From contig JALOLF010000023.1 in assembly GCA_025456085.1 (NCBI GenBank), positions 1-50,551 on the forward strand: a stretch of DNA of 50,551 nt, read 5' to 3'. Each line of letters begins with the position of its first letter. Position 1 is the stretch's first letter. Under the pieces are notes generated by a model. The model was given only the letters and a program-made list of their open reading frames with translations. It did no database searches and had not been told where the DNA came from. A program made the position numbers and the translations under genes. Positions 16,522 to 25,214 of the stretch are shown here, one piece after another. The stretch is from Acidimicrobiales bacterium. GTDB taxonomy: Bacteria > Actinomycetota > Acidimicrobiia > Acidimicrobiales > Acidimicrobilacustridaceae.

Positions 16522-16527
16522 TACGCT
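16522..16527 (+). promoter_or_regulatory. -10 element (TACGCT) for nfuA
   Basis: TACGCT predicts transcription from about 16534 and a leader of about 30 nt holding a GGAG ribosome-binding site (16551-16554) before ATG 16564. Confidence 0.45.
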
Positions 16528-16563
16528 GAAGGATTAGCACCACAGCCGTAGGAGAAATCGGCC

Positions 16564-17208
16564 ATGTCGCTGGAGACCAGCCCCACGCAGGACCAGACCC
16601 GCCTCGAGGACGTGGTCCTCACCGTCACCGACGCCGCGCTCGAGAAGGTGTTGGAGATCCGCGCCGGCGAGGACGACCCCGCCGCCTTGTGCCTGCGGGT
16701 CGAGGTCACCGGGGTGAACGGCGTCGACTACCTCTACGACCTGGCCTTCGAGGATCAGGCGGAGAACCTGCCCGACGACGTGGTGTACCGCCAGGGTGAG
16801 CTCACCGTGGCCGTCCCCGCCGACAGCGTCGAGCGGCTCCGGGGCGCGGTGTTGGACCTGCCCTCGTCACCGGGACAGGGCGGCCTGGTCATCCGCAACC
16901 CGAACCGCCCGAACCCGTTGGTGGGTGCCGACCTCGAACTGACCGGCGACATCGCCGACAAGGTGCAGGTCCTGCTGGCCGAGGCCATCAACCCGGGTCT
17001 GGCGGCCCACGGCGGCTTCGCGAGCCTGGTGGGCGTCGACGACGACCGGGTGTTCCTCACCATGGGGGGCGGCTGCCAGGGCTGCTCGCTCAGCCAGGCG
17101 ACGATGGTGCAGGGCATCGCCACGGCCATCAAGGAAGCCATCCCCGAGGTGCGTGAGGTCGTCGACGCCACCGACCACACCGCCGGCGAGAACCCCTTCT
17201 ACACGTGA
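16564..17208 (+). CDS. nfuA: NfuA-type Fe-S carrier (A-type-like domain plus NifU domain)
   Basis: 214 aa. Residues 15-110 resemble the degenerate A-type (IscA/HesB) domain of NfuA, without the three Cys ligands. Residues 120-205 form a NifU C-terminal domain with INPGLAAHGGFASLVGVDDD and the cluster-binding CxxC in GGGCQGCSLSQATM (about residues 169-173). Such proteins deliver 4Fe-4S clusters to apoproteins. A nearby client could be MoaA, and DXS supplies the MEP pathway whose later enzymes are Fe-S proteins; these links are inference. A clear ribosome-binding site fixes the start. It ends six bp from convergent dxs. Confidence 0.9.
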   Translation: MSLETSPTQDQTRLEDVVLTVTDAALEKVLEIRAGEDDPAALCLRVEVTGVNGVDYLYDLAFEDQAENLPDDVVYRQGELTVAVPADSVERLRGAVLDLPSSPGQGGLVIRNPNRPNPLVGADLELTGDIADKVQVLLAEAINPGLAAHGGFASLVGVDDDRVFLTMGGGCQGCSLSQATMVQGIATAIKEAIPEVREVVDATDHTAGENPFYT

Positions 17209-17214
17209 GCCGCG

Positions 17215-19074
17215 CTACAGCGGGCCGGAGTCGAGCCGCTCCGCCGACACCAGGCTGAGCGCCGAGGCCGTGATGCCGGCTGCGTCCAGGCCCAGGTCGG
17301 CCAGGATGTCGTCGGGCTTGCCGTGGGCCAGGTAGGCGGCCGGCACCCCCAGACAACGGACCTTGGGGCCGGGTGAGCCCACCGTGTGCTCGGCCACCTG
17401 CTGGGCGAGGTGGCTGCCCACGCCCCCTTCGACCAGACCGTCCTCGACCACGACCACGTACGGGTGCCGGGAGGCGTCGTCCACGAGCGCCGGATCCAGC
17501 GGCAGCACGACACGCGGGTCCCACACCGTGGCCTGCACGCCCTCCTCGTCGAGCTTCGCGGCGGCGTGCTCGCACGCCTCGAGCATCTTGCCCACACCGA
17601 CCAGGCACACCGCGTCACCGGAGCGCACCTTGCGGGCCCGCAGGTCGTGACCGACCTCGTCCGGTCCGACGTGGCGGGCGCTGGTCTTGGGCCAGCGGAT
17701 GGCGGCGGGGCCCTCGAGGACGTGCGCGGTGCGCAGCATCACCCCCAGCTCCTGGTAGGAGGACGGCGCGAACACGGTCATGCCCGGGATCTTGGTGAGC
17801 AGCACCAGATCGAGCACGCCGTGGTGCGACGGCCCGTCGTCGCCGGTGATGCCCGCCCGGTCGATGGCGAACACGACGGGCTGGCGGTGCAGTCCGACGT
17901 CGTACACGAGCTGGTCGAAGGCCCGGGTGAGGAACGTCGAGTAGATGGCCACGACCGGTCGCAGCCCGCCCATGGCCATGCCCGCGGCCGAGGTGACGGC
18001 GTGCTGCTCGGCGATGCCCACGTCGAAGAAGCGATCCGGGAACCGCTCACCGAAGGCGAGCAGCCCGGTCGAGTCGGGCATGGCGGCGGTGATGGCCACG
18101 ACCTCGGGGTGCTGCTCGGCCAGGTCCAGGACGGCCTCGGTGAAGGCCGCGGTGTAGCTGCCGGGCTTGGCCTCGGAGGTGTCGTGCAGCCGCTTGACCG
18201 GGTCGTTCTCGGCCGGGGCGTAGCCCCGTCCCTTCTGCGTCAAGACGTGCACGACGTGCGGTCCGGGCAGCTCCGCAGCGTTGCGCAGCGCCTTCTCCAG
18301 GCCCTCGATGTCGTGTCCGTCGAAGGGCCCGGTGTAGCGCACGCCCAGCGTCTCGAAGAAGGCCGGCGGCTCCCACATCTCGCGCACCGCGGCCTTCGTG
18401 GCCTCCACGCCACGCCCCAGCTGGCCCCCCACCACGGGGAGGTCCTGGAGCAGGCGCTCCAGGCGGGCCTGGCGCTTCATGTAGGTCGGGTTGTTGCGGA
18501 TCCGGGCCAGGGTGTCGCCCAGGCGTGACACGGTCGGCGCGTACGACCGGCCGTTGTCGTTCAACACGATGATGACGTTGCGGCCGCTGTGGCCCAGGTT
18601 GTTCAGCCCCTCGAAGGCCATCCCGCCGGTCATGGAGCCATCGCCGATCACGGCGACGATCCGGCGGTGCTCACCGAGCTCGGACTCCTGGGCCGTGGCC
18701 AGGCCGTGGGCCCAGCTCAGCACCGTGGAGGCGTGGCTGTTCTCGATCCAGTCGTGGGGTGACTCCGTCCGACTGGGGTACCCCGAGAGGCCGCCGGCCT
18801 GGCGGAGGTCCACGAAGTCGGGGCGGCGGCCGGTGACGATCTTGTGCACGTAGGCCTGATGGCCCGTGTCCCACAGGATGATGTCGCGGGGCGAGTCGAA
18901 GACCCGGTGCAGGGCGAGGGTCAGCTCCACGACGCCGAGGTTCGAGCCGAGGTGTCCGCCGTGGCGGATGACGGCGTCGACGATGAACTGGCGGATCTCC
19001 ACCGACAGGGTGTTCAGGTCGTCGTAGGACAGGCGCCTGACGTCGTCCGGTGAGGAGACGGTCTCGAGGATCAT
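17215..19074 (-). CDS. dxs: 1-Deoxy-D-xylulose-5-phosphate synthase
   Basis: 619 aa, the usual DXS length. It condenses pyruvate and glyceraldehyde-3-phosphate to DXP, the first step of the MEP isoprenoid pathway and a precursor of thiamine and pyridoxal. TPP/Mg motif GDGSMTGGMAFEGLNN, N-terminal HGGHLGSNLGVVELT, catalytic Glu in VGIAEQHAVTSAAGMA and DRAGITGDDGPSHHG are all present. ATG 19074 matches the family N-terminus (LSYDDLNTLSVEIRQFIVDA). TAGCGT at 19136-19131, inside the end of the upstream gene, is a possible own promoter. The gene is complete, with no missing key residue seen. Confidence 0.97.
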   Translation of the reverse strand: MILETVSSPDDVRRLSYDDLNTLSVEIRQFIVDAVIRHGGHLGSNLGVVELTLALHRVFDSPRDIILWDTGHQAYVHKIVTGRRPDFVDLRQAGGLSGYPSRTESPHDWIENSHASTVLSWAHGLATAQESELGEHRRIVAVIGDGSMTGGMAFEGLNNLGHSGRNVIIVLNDNGRSYAPTVSRLGDTLARIRNNPTYMKRQARLERLLQDLPVVGGQLGRGVEATKAAVREMWEPPAFFETLGVRYTGPFDGHDIEGLEKALRNAAELPGPHVVHVLTQKGRGYAPAENDPVKRLHDTSEAKPGSYTAAFTEAVLDLAEQHPEVVAITAAMPDSTGLLAFGERFPDRFFDVGIAEQHAVTSAAGMAMGGLRPVVAIYSTFLTRAFDQLVYDVGLHRQPVVFAIDRAGITGDDGPSHHGVLDLVLLTKIPGMTVFAPSSYQELGVMLRTAHVLEGPAAIRWPKTSARHVGPDEVGHDLRARKVRSGDAVCLVGVGKMLEACEHAAAKLDEEGVQATVWDPRVVLPLDPALVDDASRHPYVVVVEDGLVEGGVGSHLAQQVAEHTVGSPGPKVRCLGVPAAYLAHGKPDDILADLGLDAAGITASALSLVSAERLDSGPL

Positions 19075-19120
19075 GCGAGGGCGGGCTCCGGGTGCGGTTC
19101 GGGGGGCGCCTCGGCGGCGC

Positions 19121-19951
19121 TCACGAGGTGACGCTAGCGGCCTGCGCGGTGGAACCGGCAGTCGGGTCGTCGCCACGCAGCCAGGCCCATCGGCGCCATG
19201 CCGCGGTGACGAGCGCCCAGCCCACACCCAGGGTCACGAGGCCGCCCACGACGTCCAGCCAGTAGTGGTTGGCCGTGACCACCACCGCGAACACGGTGGC
19301 GAGCGCGTGCAGGAGCACGAGTGCCCGCGCCCAGCGCGAGCGCAGCACCGGCCACAGCGCCACCAGGCACCACGTGGCCCACGCCACGTGCAGGCTGGGC
19401 ATGGCCGCGTACTGGTTCGAGACCGAGGCCATGGCGCCGGAGCCGAACTGCCAGATGCTGCCGTAGGCCTGCATGGTGTCGACGAAGCCGTGGGCGACGC
19501 CGGCGCCGTACTCGCAGTCGCACAGCAGTCGAGGCGGCATCAGCGGGAAGAGGCTGAAGCCGACCAGCGCTGCGAAGGTGGTGACGAACAGCACCGAGCG
19601 CCAGAACCGGTAGGCCCGGGGAGCCCGCTGGAACAGCAGCACCAGGGCCACCACGGGAACCACGAAGTGGAGGCTGCCGTAGTAGACGTTCCAGAACCAC
19701 AAGAAGCGCTCCCAGCCCAGGAACCAGCCCTGCACCGTGGCTTCGTTGTAGATGCGCAGTGCCTGCTCGACGTCGATGACCAGCAGGGCGTTGTCGTAGG
19801 CCCGACCGGCGCCGACCGAGGCCGAGCCGAACTGGTTGCGCACGAAGGAGTACACGAGGTACCCGACCACGATCAGCCCGACCTCGCGCCACCAGCGCAG
19901 CGGCCGCACGTCGACCGCGCCTCGCTGGAGCGACATCGACGTCGTGGTCAC
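19121..19951 (-). CDS. PAP2-superfamily membrane phosphatase/phosphotransferase (IPC-synthase-like)
   Basis: 276 aa with about six membrane segments. The PAP2 active-site motifs are AAMPSLHVAWATW (SxxxH) and, about 50 residues later, ANHYWLDVVGG (HxxxD). The N-terminal layout with long first loops resembles the aureobasidin/inositol-phosphorylceramide-synthase group found in actinobacteria, so it may be a phospholipid or phosphosugar transferase rather than a simple phosphatase. The GTG start overlaps the upstream flippase-like gene's stop by four nt (GTGA), so the two are coupled, suggesting a joint role in envelope lipid or glycan handling. Confidence 0.86.
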   Translation of the reverse strand: MTTTSMSLQRGAVDVRPLRWWREVGLIVVGYLVYSFVRNQFGSASVGAGRAYDNALLVIDVEQALRIYNEATVQGWFLGWERFLWFWNVYYGSLHFVVPVVALVLLFQRAPRAYRFWRSVLFVTTFAALVGFSLFPLMPPRLLCDCEYGAGVAHGFVDTMQAYGSIWQFGSGAMASVSNQYAAMPSLHVAWATWCLVALWPVLRSRWARALVLLHALATVFAVVVTANHYWLDVVGGLVTLGVGWALVTAAWRRWAWLRGDDPTAGSTAQAASVTS

Positions 19952-20979
19952 GCAGCCGCTTCCCGCATCCGACCACCGACGGCGAAGGCCGGTGCGCCGA
20001 GCAGGCCCACCGCCAGGTTCAGCAGGTACAGCACCAGCCCGAGTGCCACCGCCTGCTCGGCGGGCACGCCCAGCGGAGCCAGGAACAGCACGAAGGCACC
20101 TTCACGCACCCCCAGGCCCGAGATGCTGATGGGGGCGACCTGGGCCACCAGCACGGCCGGCAGGAAGGCCAGCAGGGCGGTCGGCCCGACGTCGGTGAGG
20201 TCGAGCGCGTGGGCCGCGGCCAACGCCGCGAGCACCAGGATCAGCTGGTACAGCATCCCGACGGCGAGCAGGCTCAGCGCGGCCCCCGGACGGTTCCGCA
20301 GCTGCTGCACGCCGACGTGCACGGCGCCGATGAAGCGCCGCCATCCCTCCCGCTGGGCGTAGCGGCCCAGGAGTCGCTCGTGGTCGGCGACGACCAGCAC
20401 GACGCCCAGCCCGAGCAGGGTGCCCAACGCGATGAGCAGCGCGATCGCCGTGGTGGCGCCGAGCTCGCGCAGACCCGGGTTCACCGCGAAGCCGGCGATG
20501 GTGATGAGCGGGAGGACGAGCCAGCCGGTGAGCCGCTCGAGCACGACCGACGCGAAGCTGTCGGCGGGGTCGTTGTTGTCGCGTGACAGCCTCGACACCC
20601 GCACCACGTCGCCACCGATGGTGCTGGGCAGCACGTTGGACACGAACTGACCGGCGAAGTAGTGCGACACGAGGCGACGCAGGCGGGCGTGCATGCCCAT
20701 GGCGACCAGCACCTGGCGCCAGCGCCACGCCGAGACGAGCACCGCCATGGCGGTGAAGATCGCGGCGAGCCCCAGCCAGGCGGCGGTGGCGGTCGTCCAC
20801 TCGGGGACCAGCTCGTCCCAGTCGAAGTCGGGGGTGCGCCAGGCCAGCAGACCCAGCAGCGCCGCCGTCGCCACGAGGCGGGCGGGCAGCACCCAGCGCC
20901 TCCGGGCGCGACCCGGGGACACCCGCGCCACGACGGTCCCGTCGCCGGGATCGGGGAGGAGTCCCTCGACAGCAGCCAA
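19948..20979 (-). CDS. Lysylphosphatidylglycerol-synthase-TM/flippase-like membrane protein (UPF0104)
   Basis: 343 aa with about eight membrane segments. It carries the conserved core of this family: YFAGQFVSNVLPSTIGGDVVR, SFASVVLERLTGW and, near the end, APISISGLGVREGAFVLFL. Members include the membrane half of MprF and stand-alone flippase-like proteins; no lysyl-transferase domain is present here. The start is taken as TTG 20979 because GAAAGGGAAG lies just upstream. A later GTG at about residue 16 is possible. It is followed with a four-nt overlap by the PAP2 gene. It may move or remodel a lipid-linked substrate that PAP2 then processes, which is inference. Confidence 0.83.
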   Translation of the reverse strand: MAAVEGLLPDPGDGTVVARVSPGRARRRWVLPARLVATAALLGLLAWRTPDFDWDELVPEWTTATAAWLGLAAIFTAMAVLVSAWRWRQVLVAMGMHARLRRLVSHYFAGQFVSNVLPSTIGGDVVRVSRLSRDNNDPADSFASVVLERLTGWLVLPLITIAGFAVNPGLRELGATTAIALLIALGTLLGLGVVLVVADHERLLGRYAQREGWRRFIGAVHVGVQQLRNRPGAALSLLAVGMLYQLILVLAALAAAHALDLTDVGPTALLAFLPAVLVAQVAPISISGLGVREGAFVLFLAPLGVPAEQAVALGLVLYLLNLAVGLLGAPAFAVGGRMREAAA

Positions 20980-21110
20980 CCGTTGCTTCCCTTTCCCCGA
21001 GACGAACTGTGCTCGTCAGTGTACGACGGGCGGTCAACTCGGGCATCCCGGGGTCCCGCCGGCTGTGAGCGATCGGTGACGGGCGGTGCTGCGTGCGCCG
21101 ATCGTTGCCG

Positions 21111-21116
21111 TAGCCT
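21111..21116 (+). promoter_or_regulatory. -10 element (TAGCCT) for the lipoprotein gene
   Basis: TAGCCT predicts a leader of about 20 nt with an AAAGGG ribosome-binding site (21131-21136) ahead of ATG 21144. Confidence 0.42.
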
Positions 21117-21143
21117 GGGACGGGACGACGAAAGGGTTCGACC

Positions 21144-22196
21144 ATGCCTCACGTGGCGGATCGTGGTGGTTGGCGACGGCTGGCCGTGACGACGGCGGCG
21201 GTGCTCGCGCTGGGTGCGTCGGCCTGCGGCGCGAAGGACACCGTGCAGCGCGCCGACGTCCAGCCCGGGGAGGCTGCGGAGCGGGGATCGGACGCCGGCA
21301 CGACGACAGCGGGGAGCTCCTCGGCGCAGGTCCAGTTGGTGCGCGACGCCACCCGGACCACCGAGGCGGTCACGTCGGGGCGCTTCGAGCTGACCATGAC
21401 CGGCCTCGACGTCCCCGAGCTCGGTGGGCAGGAGGCCGTGGTGCTGCGCATCGACGGTGCCTTCGACGACGGCGCCGGGCGCTCCCAGGTCACGATGGAC
21501 CTGAGCGGCATGGCGTCCCTCGCCGAGCAGCAGGAGCTGCCGACCGGGCCCGGCGACGCCTCCGAGGGCATGGAGGCCTTCGCCGACCTGATGGCCGGGC
21601 TCTTCGAGCCGGTCACGGTGGTCACCGACGGCGCCACCGTGTACACCCGCTCCTCGCTGTTCAGTGGCGTGCTGGGCGTCCCCACCCCGTGGGTGTCCTC
21701 GCCGGCCGAGGGGAGCGGCTCGTCGACCACGATGGGCTTCGAGTCGTTCGCGGTGGACGACATCGGCGGCTTCCTGGGGGTGCTCGACGCCATGGGAGAG
21801 GTCACCGAGGTCGGCCCGGAGGACGTCGACGGCGTCGGGACCACCCGGTACCGGGTCGACGTCGACCCCGCCGAGGTGGACGCGCTGCGCGACGACGACT
21901 TCTACGGCGAGCTCGCCGATCCGGCCGTCTTCCCCGGGTCGCTGGAGGTCTGGATCGACGGCGACGGCATCATCCGCCGCATGGTGCTGGACCTGGACGC
22001 CTCGTCGGTGACCGCCGGCAGCGGCGTGCCGGGCACCGGGCAGCTGCGCGTGGAGCTGCTCGTCACCGAGGTGGGCGAGCCGGTCGACATCGTGGTGCCC
22101 GACCCGGCCGAGGTCACCGACCTCGCCACGTGGGAGCCGGACCTGGGCGCCCTCTTCGGGGGCGAGGTTCCCACGACACCGACGACCGGCGGGTAG
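21144..22196 (+). CDS. Lipoprotein, LppX/LprG-like
   Basis: 350 aa. The signal peptide ends in the lipobox LGASAC with Cys28 as the lipidation site. An Ala/Thr/Ser-rich linker follows to about 60. The large domain is rich in beta-strand patterns (VTSGRFELTMTGLDVPE; GSLEVWIDGDGIIRRMVLDL), as in the LppX/LprAFG fold that binds lipids in mycobacteria. A GGG-rich, Thr-rich tail ends the protein. It would be anchored on the outer face of the membrane and may carry a lipid. The ligand is unknown and the family call is by pattern. Confidence 0.76.
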   Translation: MPHVADRGGWRRLAVTTAAVLALGASACGAKDTVQRADVQPGEAAERGSDAGTTTAGSSSAQVQLVRDATRTTEAVTSGRFELTMTGLDVPELGGQEAVVLRIDGAFDDGAGRSQVTMDLSGMASLAEQQELPTGPGDASEGMEAFADLMAGLFEPVTVVTDGATVYTRSSLFSGVLGVPTPWVSSPAEGSGSSTTMGFESFAVDDIGGFLGVLDAMGEVTEVGPEDVDGVGTTRYRVDVDPAEVDALRDDDFYGELADPAVFPGSLEVWIDGDGIIRRMVLDLDASSVTAGSGVPGTGQLRVELLVTEVGEPVDIVVPDPAEVTDLATWEPDLGALFGGEVPTTPTTGG

Positions 22197-22260
22197 CGTT
22201 CGACCCGGCCCCTTCCGACGGTGGGCGGACGGTGCCCGGACCGGAGGGAGGGGGCAACAG

Positions 22261-23127
22261 GTGGTGACCCAACGCGTGGTCGACGTCGGAGCGGTTCGTC
22301 TCGTCATCGACGAGGCCGGCCGTGGCGGGGACCCGCTCCTGCTGGTGCACGGCTTCACCGGCGCCCGAAGCGACTTCGACTGGTGCCTCGAGCCGCTGGC
22401 CGACCTGGGCTGGCACGTCGTGGCGCCCGACCTGCGGGGCCACGGGGAGAGCGACAAGCCCGACCGGGAGGACGCGTACACCTTCGAGACGTTCACGGCG
22501 GACCTCACCGCGCTCGTCGACGCGCTGGGTTGGGACCGCTTCGTGCTGCTCGGCCACTCGATGGGCGGCATGGTTGCCCAGGTGCTGGTCGTCGCGGCGC
22601 CCGAACGGCTGCGGGCGCTGGTGCTGATGGACACCCACACCGGGGCCGTGGCACTGGACCCCGCACTGGTGGACCTGGGGGTGCAGGTCGCCCGGGAGGG
22701 CGGCACCGCCGCCATCGCGGACGTCGTGCGGGAGATGGGCGGTGGCGCCCTCGAGACCGCCGCCTACCGTCGGCTGCTCGAGCGCGACCCGTCCTTCGAG
22801 GCGCGTGGCGACGCCAACCTGCGGGCCAGCTCCGGGGCCATGTACGCGGCCATGGCCCGGCTCATCACCTCGGCGCCCGACCGGTCCGGCGCCCTGGCGG
22901 CGGTGCGCTGTCCCACGCTGGTGATCGTGGGCGCGGACGACGAGCCCTTCCTGGAGGCCAGTGTGCGGATGGCCGCCACCATCCCCGGTGCCCGGCTGGT
23001 CGTGATCGACGGGGCCGGTCACCTGCCGCAGTTCGAGGCCCCCGATGCCTGGTGGTCGGCGTTGGTGGGGTTCCTCACGGACGTGGGCCGGGTCGACGAC
23101 GAGTCGGTGGAGGTGTCCCATGGGTGA
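22261..23127 (+). CDS. Alpha/beta hydrolase
   Basis: 288 aa, a typical length. The oxyanion segment is LLLVHGFTGARSDFD, the nucleophile elbow GHSMGGMVAQ (Ser100), the acid probably in IVGADDEPF and the base His in GAGHLPQFEAPDAW. A cap domain of about 70 residues lies between. Reaction type and substrate are unknown. GTG 22261 has a strong GGAGGGAGGGGG ribosome-binding site. TAGCGT at 22194-22199 is a possible -10. The last eight nt overlap the start of the TPP-enzyme gene, so the two are translationally linked. Confidence 0.9.
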   Translation: MVTQRVVDVGAVRLVIDEAGRGGDPLLLVHGFTGARSDFDWCLEPLADLGWHVVAPDLRGHGESDKPDREDAYTFETFTADLTALVDALGWDRFVLLGHSMGGMVAQVLVVAAPERLRALVLMDTHTGAVALDPALVDLGVQVAREGGTAAIADVVREMGGGALETAAYRRLLERDPSFEARGDANLRASSGAMYAAMARLITSAPDRSGALAAVRCPTLVIVGADDEPFLEASVRMAATIPGARLVVIDGAGHLPQFEAPDAWWSALVGFLTDVGRVDDESVEVSHG

Positions 23128-24742
23128 GGTGCTCGCAGGCCACGGTGGTGACCTGGCACTCGCGGCGTTGGCCCGCTTCGGGGTCAAGGAGCTGTTCACG
23201 CTCAACGGCGCGCACGTGTGGCCGTTCTACGACGCGGCGGTCAAGAAGGGGTGGCGCATCCTCGACACCCGCCACGAGCAGACGGCCACCTTCGCGGCCG
23301 AGGCGTACGCCAAGCTGACCCGTCGGCCCGGCATCGCGGTGTTGACCGCGGGTCCCGGCGTCACCAACGGTCTCAGCGCCGTGAGCGGCGCCTGGTCGAA
23401 CGGCTCGCCGCTGCTGGTGCTGGGCGGGCGCGCCCAGCAGGCCACGTGGGGTGCCGGCGCGCTGCAGGAGTTCGACCACCTGCCGCTGCTGTCGTCGATC
23501 ACCAAGGACGCCCGGACGGTGTTCGACCTCCAGGACGTCCCCCGGGCCATGGCCGATGCCCTGTCGCTCGCCTCGGCTCCCCACCGGGGACCGGTCTTCC
23601 TGGACGTCCCCCTCGACGTGCTGTTCTCGCTGGGCGAGGCGGAGATCCCCGAGCGGCCCGTCCCCGAGGTCATCGAGGCCGACCCCGACGAGCTGCGGCG
23701 GGCGGCCGAGCTGCTGGCCGGCGCCGAACGGCCCGCCATCGTCGTCGGCACCGACGTGTACTGGGCCGGCGCCTGGACCCCGTTGCGAGAGATGGTCGAG
23801 GCGCTGCGCCTGCCCACCTTCGTCAACGGGCTCGGCCGGGGCTGCCTGCCGGCCGACCACGAGCTCGCCTTCTCCCGCACGCGGGGGCTGCTGAAGGCCC
23901 GGGCCGACGTGGTGGCGGTCATCGGCACGCCCCTGGACTTCCGGTTGTCGTTCGGTCGCTTCGGCGACGCCCGGGTCGTCCACCTCGTCGACCACCCCGA
24001 CGGGCGCGCCACCCACGTGACGCCGACGTGCGCTCCGATCGGGGACCTGGGTCGGTCGATGTCGACCATCGCGGCCTGGGAGGGCCCCCGGGCCGACCAC
24101 GAACCGTGGATCGCCGAGCTGCGCGCGGCCGAGGCCGCGGGCAAGGAGGGCGAGCGCGCCCTGCTCGCCGCGGGTTCGACGCCGATCAAGCCCACCCGGG
24201 TCTACGGCGAGCTGCGCAAGGCCCTCGACCGCGACGCCATCGTGGTGTGCGACGGCGGCGACTTCGTGTCCTACGCCGGGAAGTACATCGACTCCTACGA
24301 GCCCGGGTGCTGGCTGGACCCGGGGCCCTACGGCTGTCTGGGCACGGCCATGGGGTACGCCCTGGCGGCACGGGTGGTGCACCCGGACCGCCAGGTCGTC
24401 GTGCTGCTGGGCGACGGCGCCGCCGGCTTCTCGCTCATGGACGTCGACTCCCTGGTGCGTCACGGGCTCCCGGTGGTCATCGTGTGCGGCAACAACGGCA
24501 TCTGGGGACTGGAGAAGCACCCGATGCGCATGATCTACGGCTACGACGTCGCCTGCGATCTGCAACCGGCGACGCGTTACGACGAGGTGGTGCGGGCCCT
24601 GGGCGGTGCAGGGGAGACGGTCGAGGATCCCGACGACCTGGGGGCCGCGCTGAGGCGCGGCTTCGCCGCGGATGCCCCGTACCTGATCAACGTGCTGACC
24701 GATCCCGAGGACGCGTACCCCCGGTCGTCGATGCTGCTGTGA
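23120..24742 (+). CDS. Thiamine-pyrophosphate enzyme, IlvG/acetolactate-synthase-like
   Basis: 540 aa with the three-domain POX layout. The N-terminal PYR domain has DTRHEQTATFAAEAYAK, whose Glu activates TPP, and LTAGPGVTNGLSAVSGAW. The C-terminal PP domain has GDGAAGFSLMDVDSLV followed by VCGNNGIWG, the metal/TPP motif. Overall it resembles mycobacterial IlvG (Rv1820), annotated as an acetolactate-synthase-like protein, more than the biosynthetic IlvB. No regulatory small subunit (ilvN) is adjacent. ATG 23120 overlaps the hydrolase end. With an alpha/beta hydrolase partner a catabolic decarboxylase or lyase role is as likely as acetolactate synthesis. Confidence 0.85.
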   Translation: MGEVLAGHGGDLALAALARFGVKELFTLNGAHVWPFYDAAVKKGWRILDTRHEQTATFAAEAYAKLTRRPGIAVLTAGPGVTNGLSAVSGAWSNGSPLLVLGGRAQQATWGAGALQEFDHLPLLSSITKDARTVFDLQDVPRAMADALSLASAPHRGPVFLDVPLDVLFSLGEAEIPERPVPEVIEADPDELRRAAELLAGAERPAIVVGTDVYWAGAWTPLREMVEALRLPTFVNGLGRGCLPADHELAFSRTRGLLKARADVVAVIGTPLDFRLSFGRFGDARVVHLVDHPDGRATHVTPTCAPIGDLGRSMSTIAAWEGPRADHEPWIAELRAAEAAGKEGERALLAAGSTPIKPTRVYGELRKALDRDAIVVCDGGDFVSYAGKYIDSYEPGCWLDPGPYGCLGTAMGYALAARVVHPDRQVVVLLGDGAAGFSLMDVDSLVRHGLPVVIVCGNNGIWGLEKHPMRMIYGYDVACDLQPATRYDEVVRALGGAGETVEDPDDLGAALRRGFAADAPYLINVLTDPEDAYPRSSMLL

Positions 24743-24758
24743 GGTCGTCGCAGCCGGT

Positions 24759-24775
24759 CGCGCCGTGTCGGCGCG
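24759..24775. terminator. Short hairpin between convergent genes
   Basis: CGCGCC (24759-24764) pairs with GGCGCG (24770-24775) around a five-nt loop in the 38-bp gap between the TPP-enzyme stop and the end of the convergent thioesterase gene. It could act in both directions. There is no T-run. Confidence 0.35.
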
Positions 24776-24780
24776 TCGGC

Positions 24781-25158
24781 TCAGCGGACCTTGTCGATGA
24801 AGCGCTCGCGGTCGACCACCACGCGGGTGATCCGTCCGACGGCGACGAGGCCGCGGTCGTCGTTCACCGACACCGTGAAGGTGATGCGGCGCCCGTTGAC
24901 CTTCTCGACGGTCGCCTCCGCTCGGACCGTGTCGCCCACCGCCGTGGGGGCCAGGTGGTCGAGCTGGACCTTCATCCCGACGGAGGTCTCCGCGGCCAGC
25001 AGCGACGCCTCGATGGCCCGGACGGCGGCTTCCTCGGCGAGGGCGATGATGCGTGGCGTCCCCAGCACCGGGACGTCGCCGGAGCGCAGCGCGACGGCGG
25101 TGTCGTCGTCGCCGACGACGAGTTCGACCATTGCACTCGAGCCGGCTTTCACGGGCAC
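24781..25158 (-). CDS. Hotdog-fold thioesterase, FlK (fluoroacetyl-CoA thioesterase)-like
   Basis: 125 aa, about family length. The pattern VPVLGTPRIIALAEEAAVRA, then SVGMKVQLDHLAPTAVGD with its His, then GRRITFTVSVNDDRGLVAVG, follows the FlK-type hotdog thioesterases. Those hydrolyse small acyl-CoAs such as fluoroacetyl-CoA, but most relatives are general housekeeping or uncharacterised. The start is GTG 25158 because TATCGT (25170-25165) lies six nt upstream and gives a leaderless mRNA. An internal ATG at 25131 would remove residues that resemble the family N-terminus. It is divergent from tldD. Confidence 0.82.
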   Translation of the reverse strand: MPVKAGSSAMVELVVGDDDTAVALRSGDVPVLGTPRIIALAEEAAVRAIEASLLAAETSVGMKVQLDHLAPTAVGDTVRAEATVEKVNGRRITFTVSVNDDRGLVAVGRITRVVVDRERFIDKVR

Positions 25159-25163
25159 CCGGG

Positions 25164-25170
25164 TACGATA
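25164..25170. promoter_or_regulatory. Overlapping bidirectional -10 element (TACGATA)
   Basis: The same seven bases read TACGAT rightwards, towards tldD, and TATCGT leftwards, six nt before the thioesterase GTG at 25158. Two divergent promoters would share one melting region, with start sites about 7 nt to either side. Confidence 0.55.
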
Positions 25171-25214
25171 GGACCCCGCCCGAGCCCCGGGCCAGCCAGA
25201 CGGAGAGGGACGCC

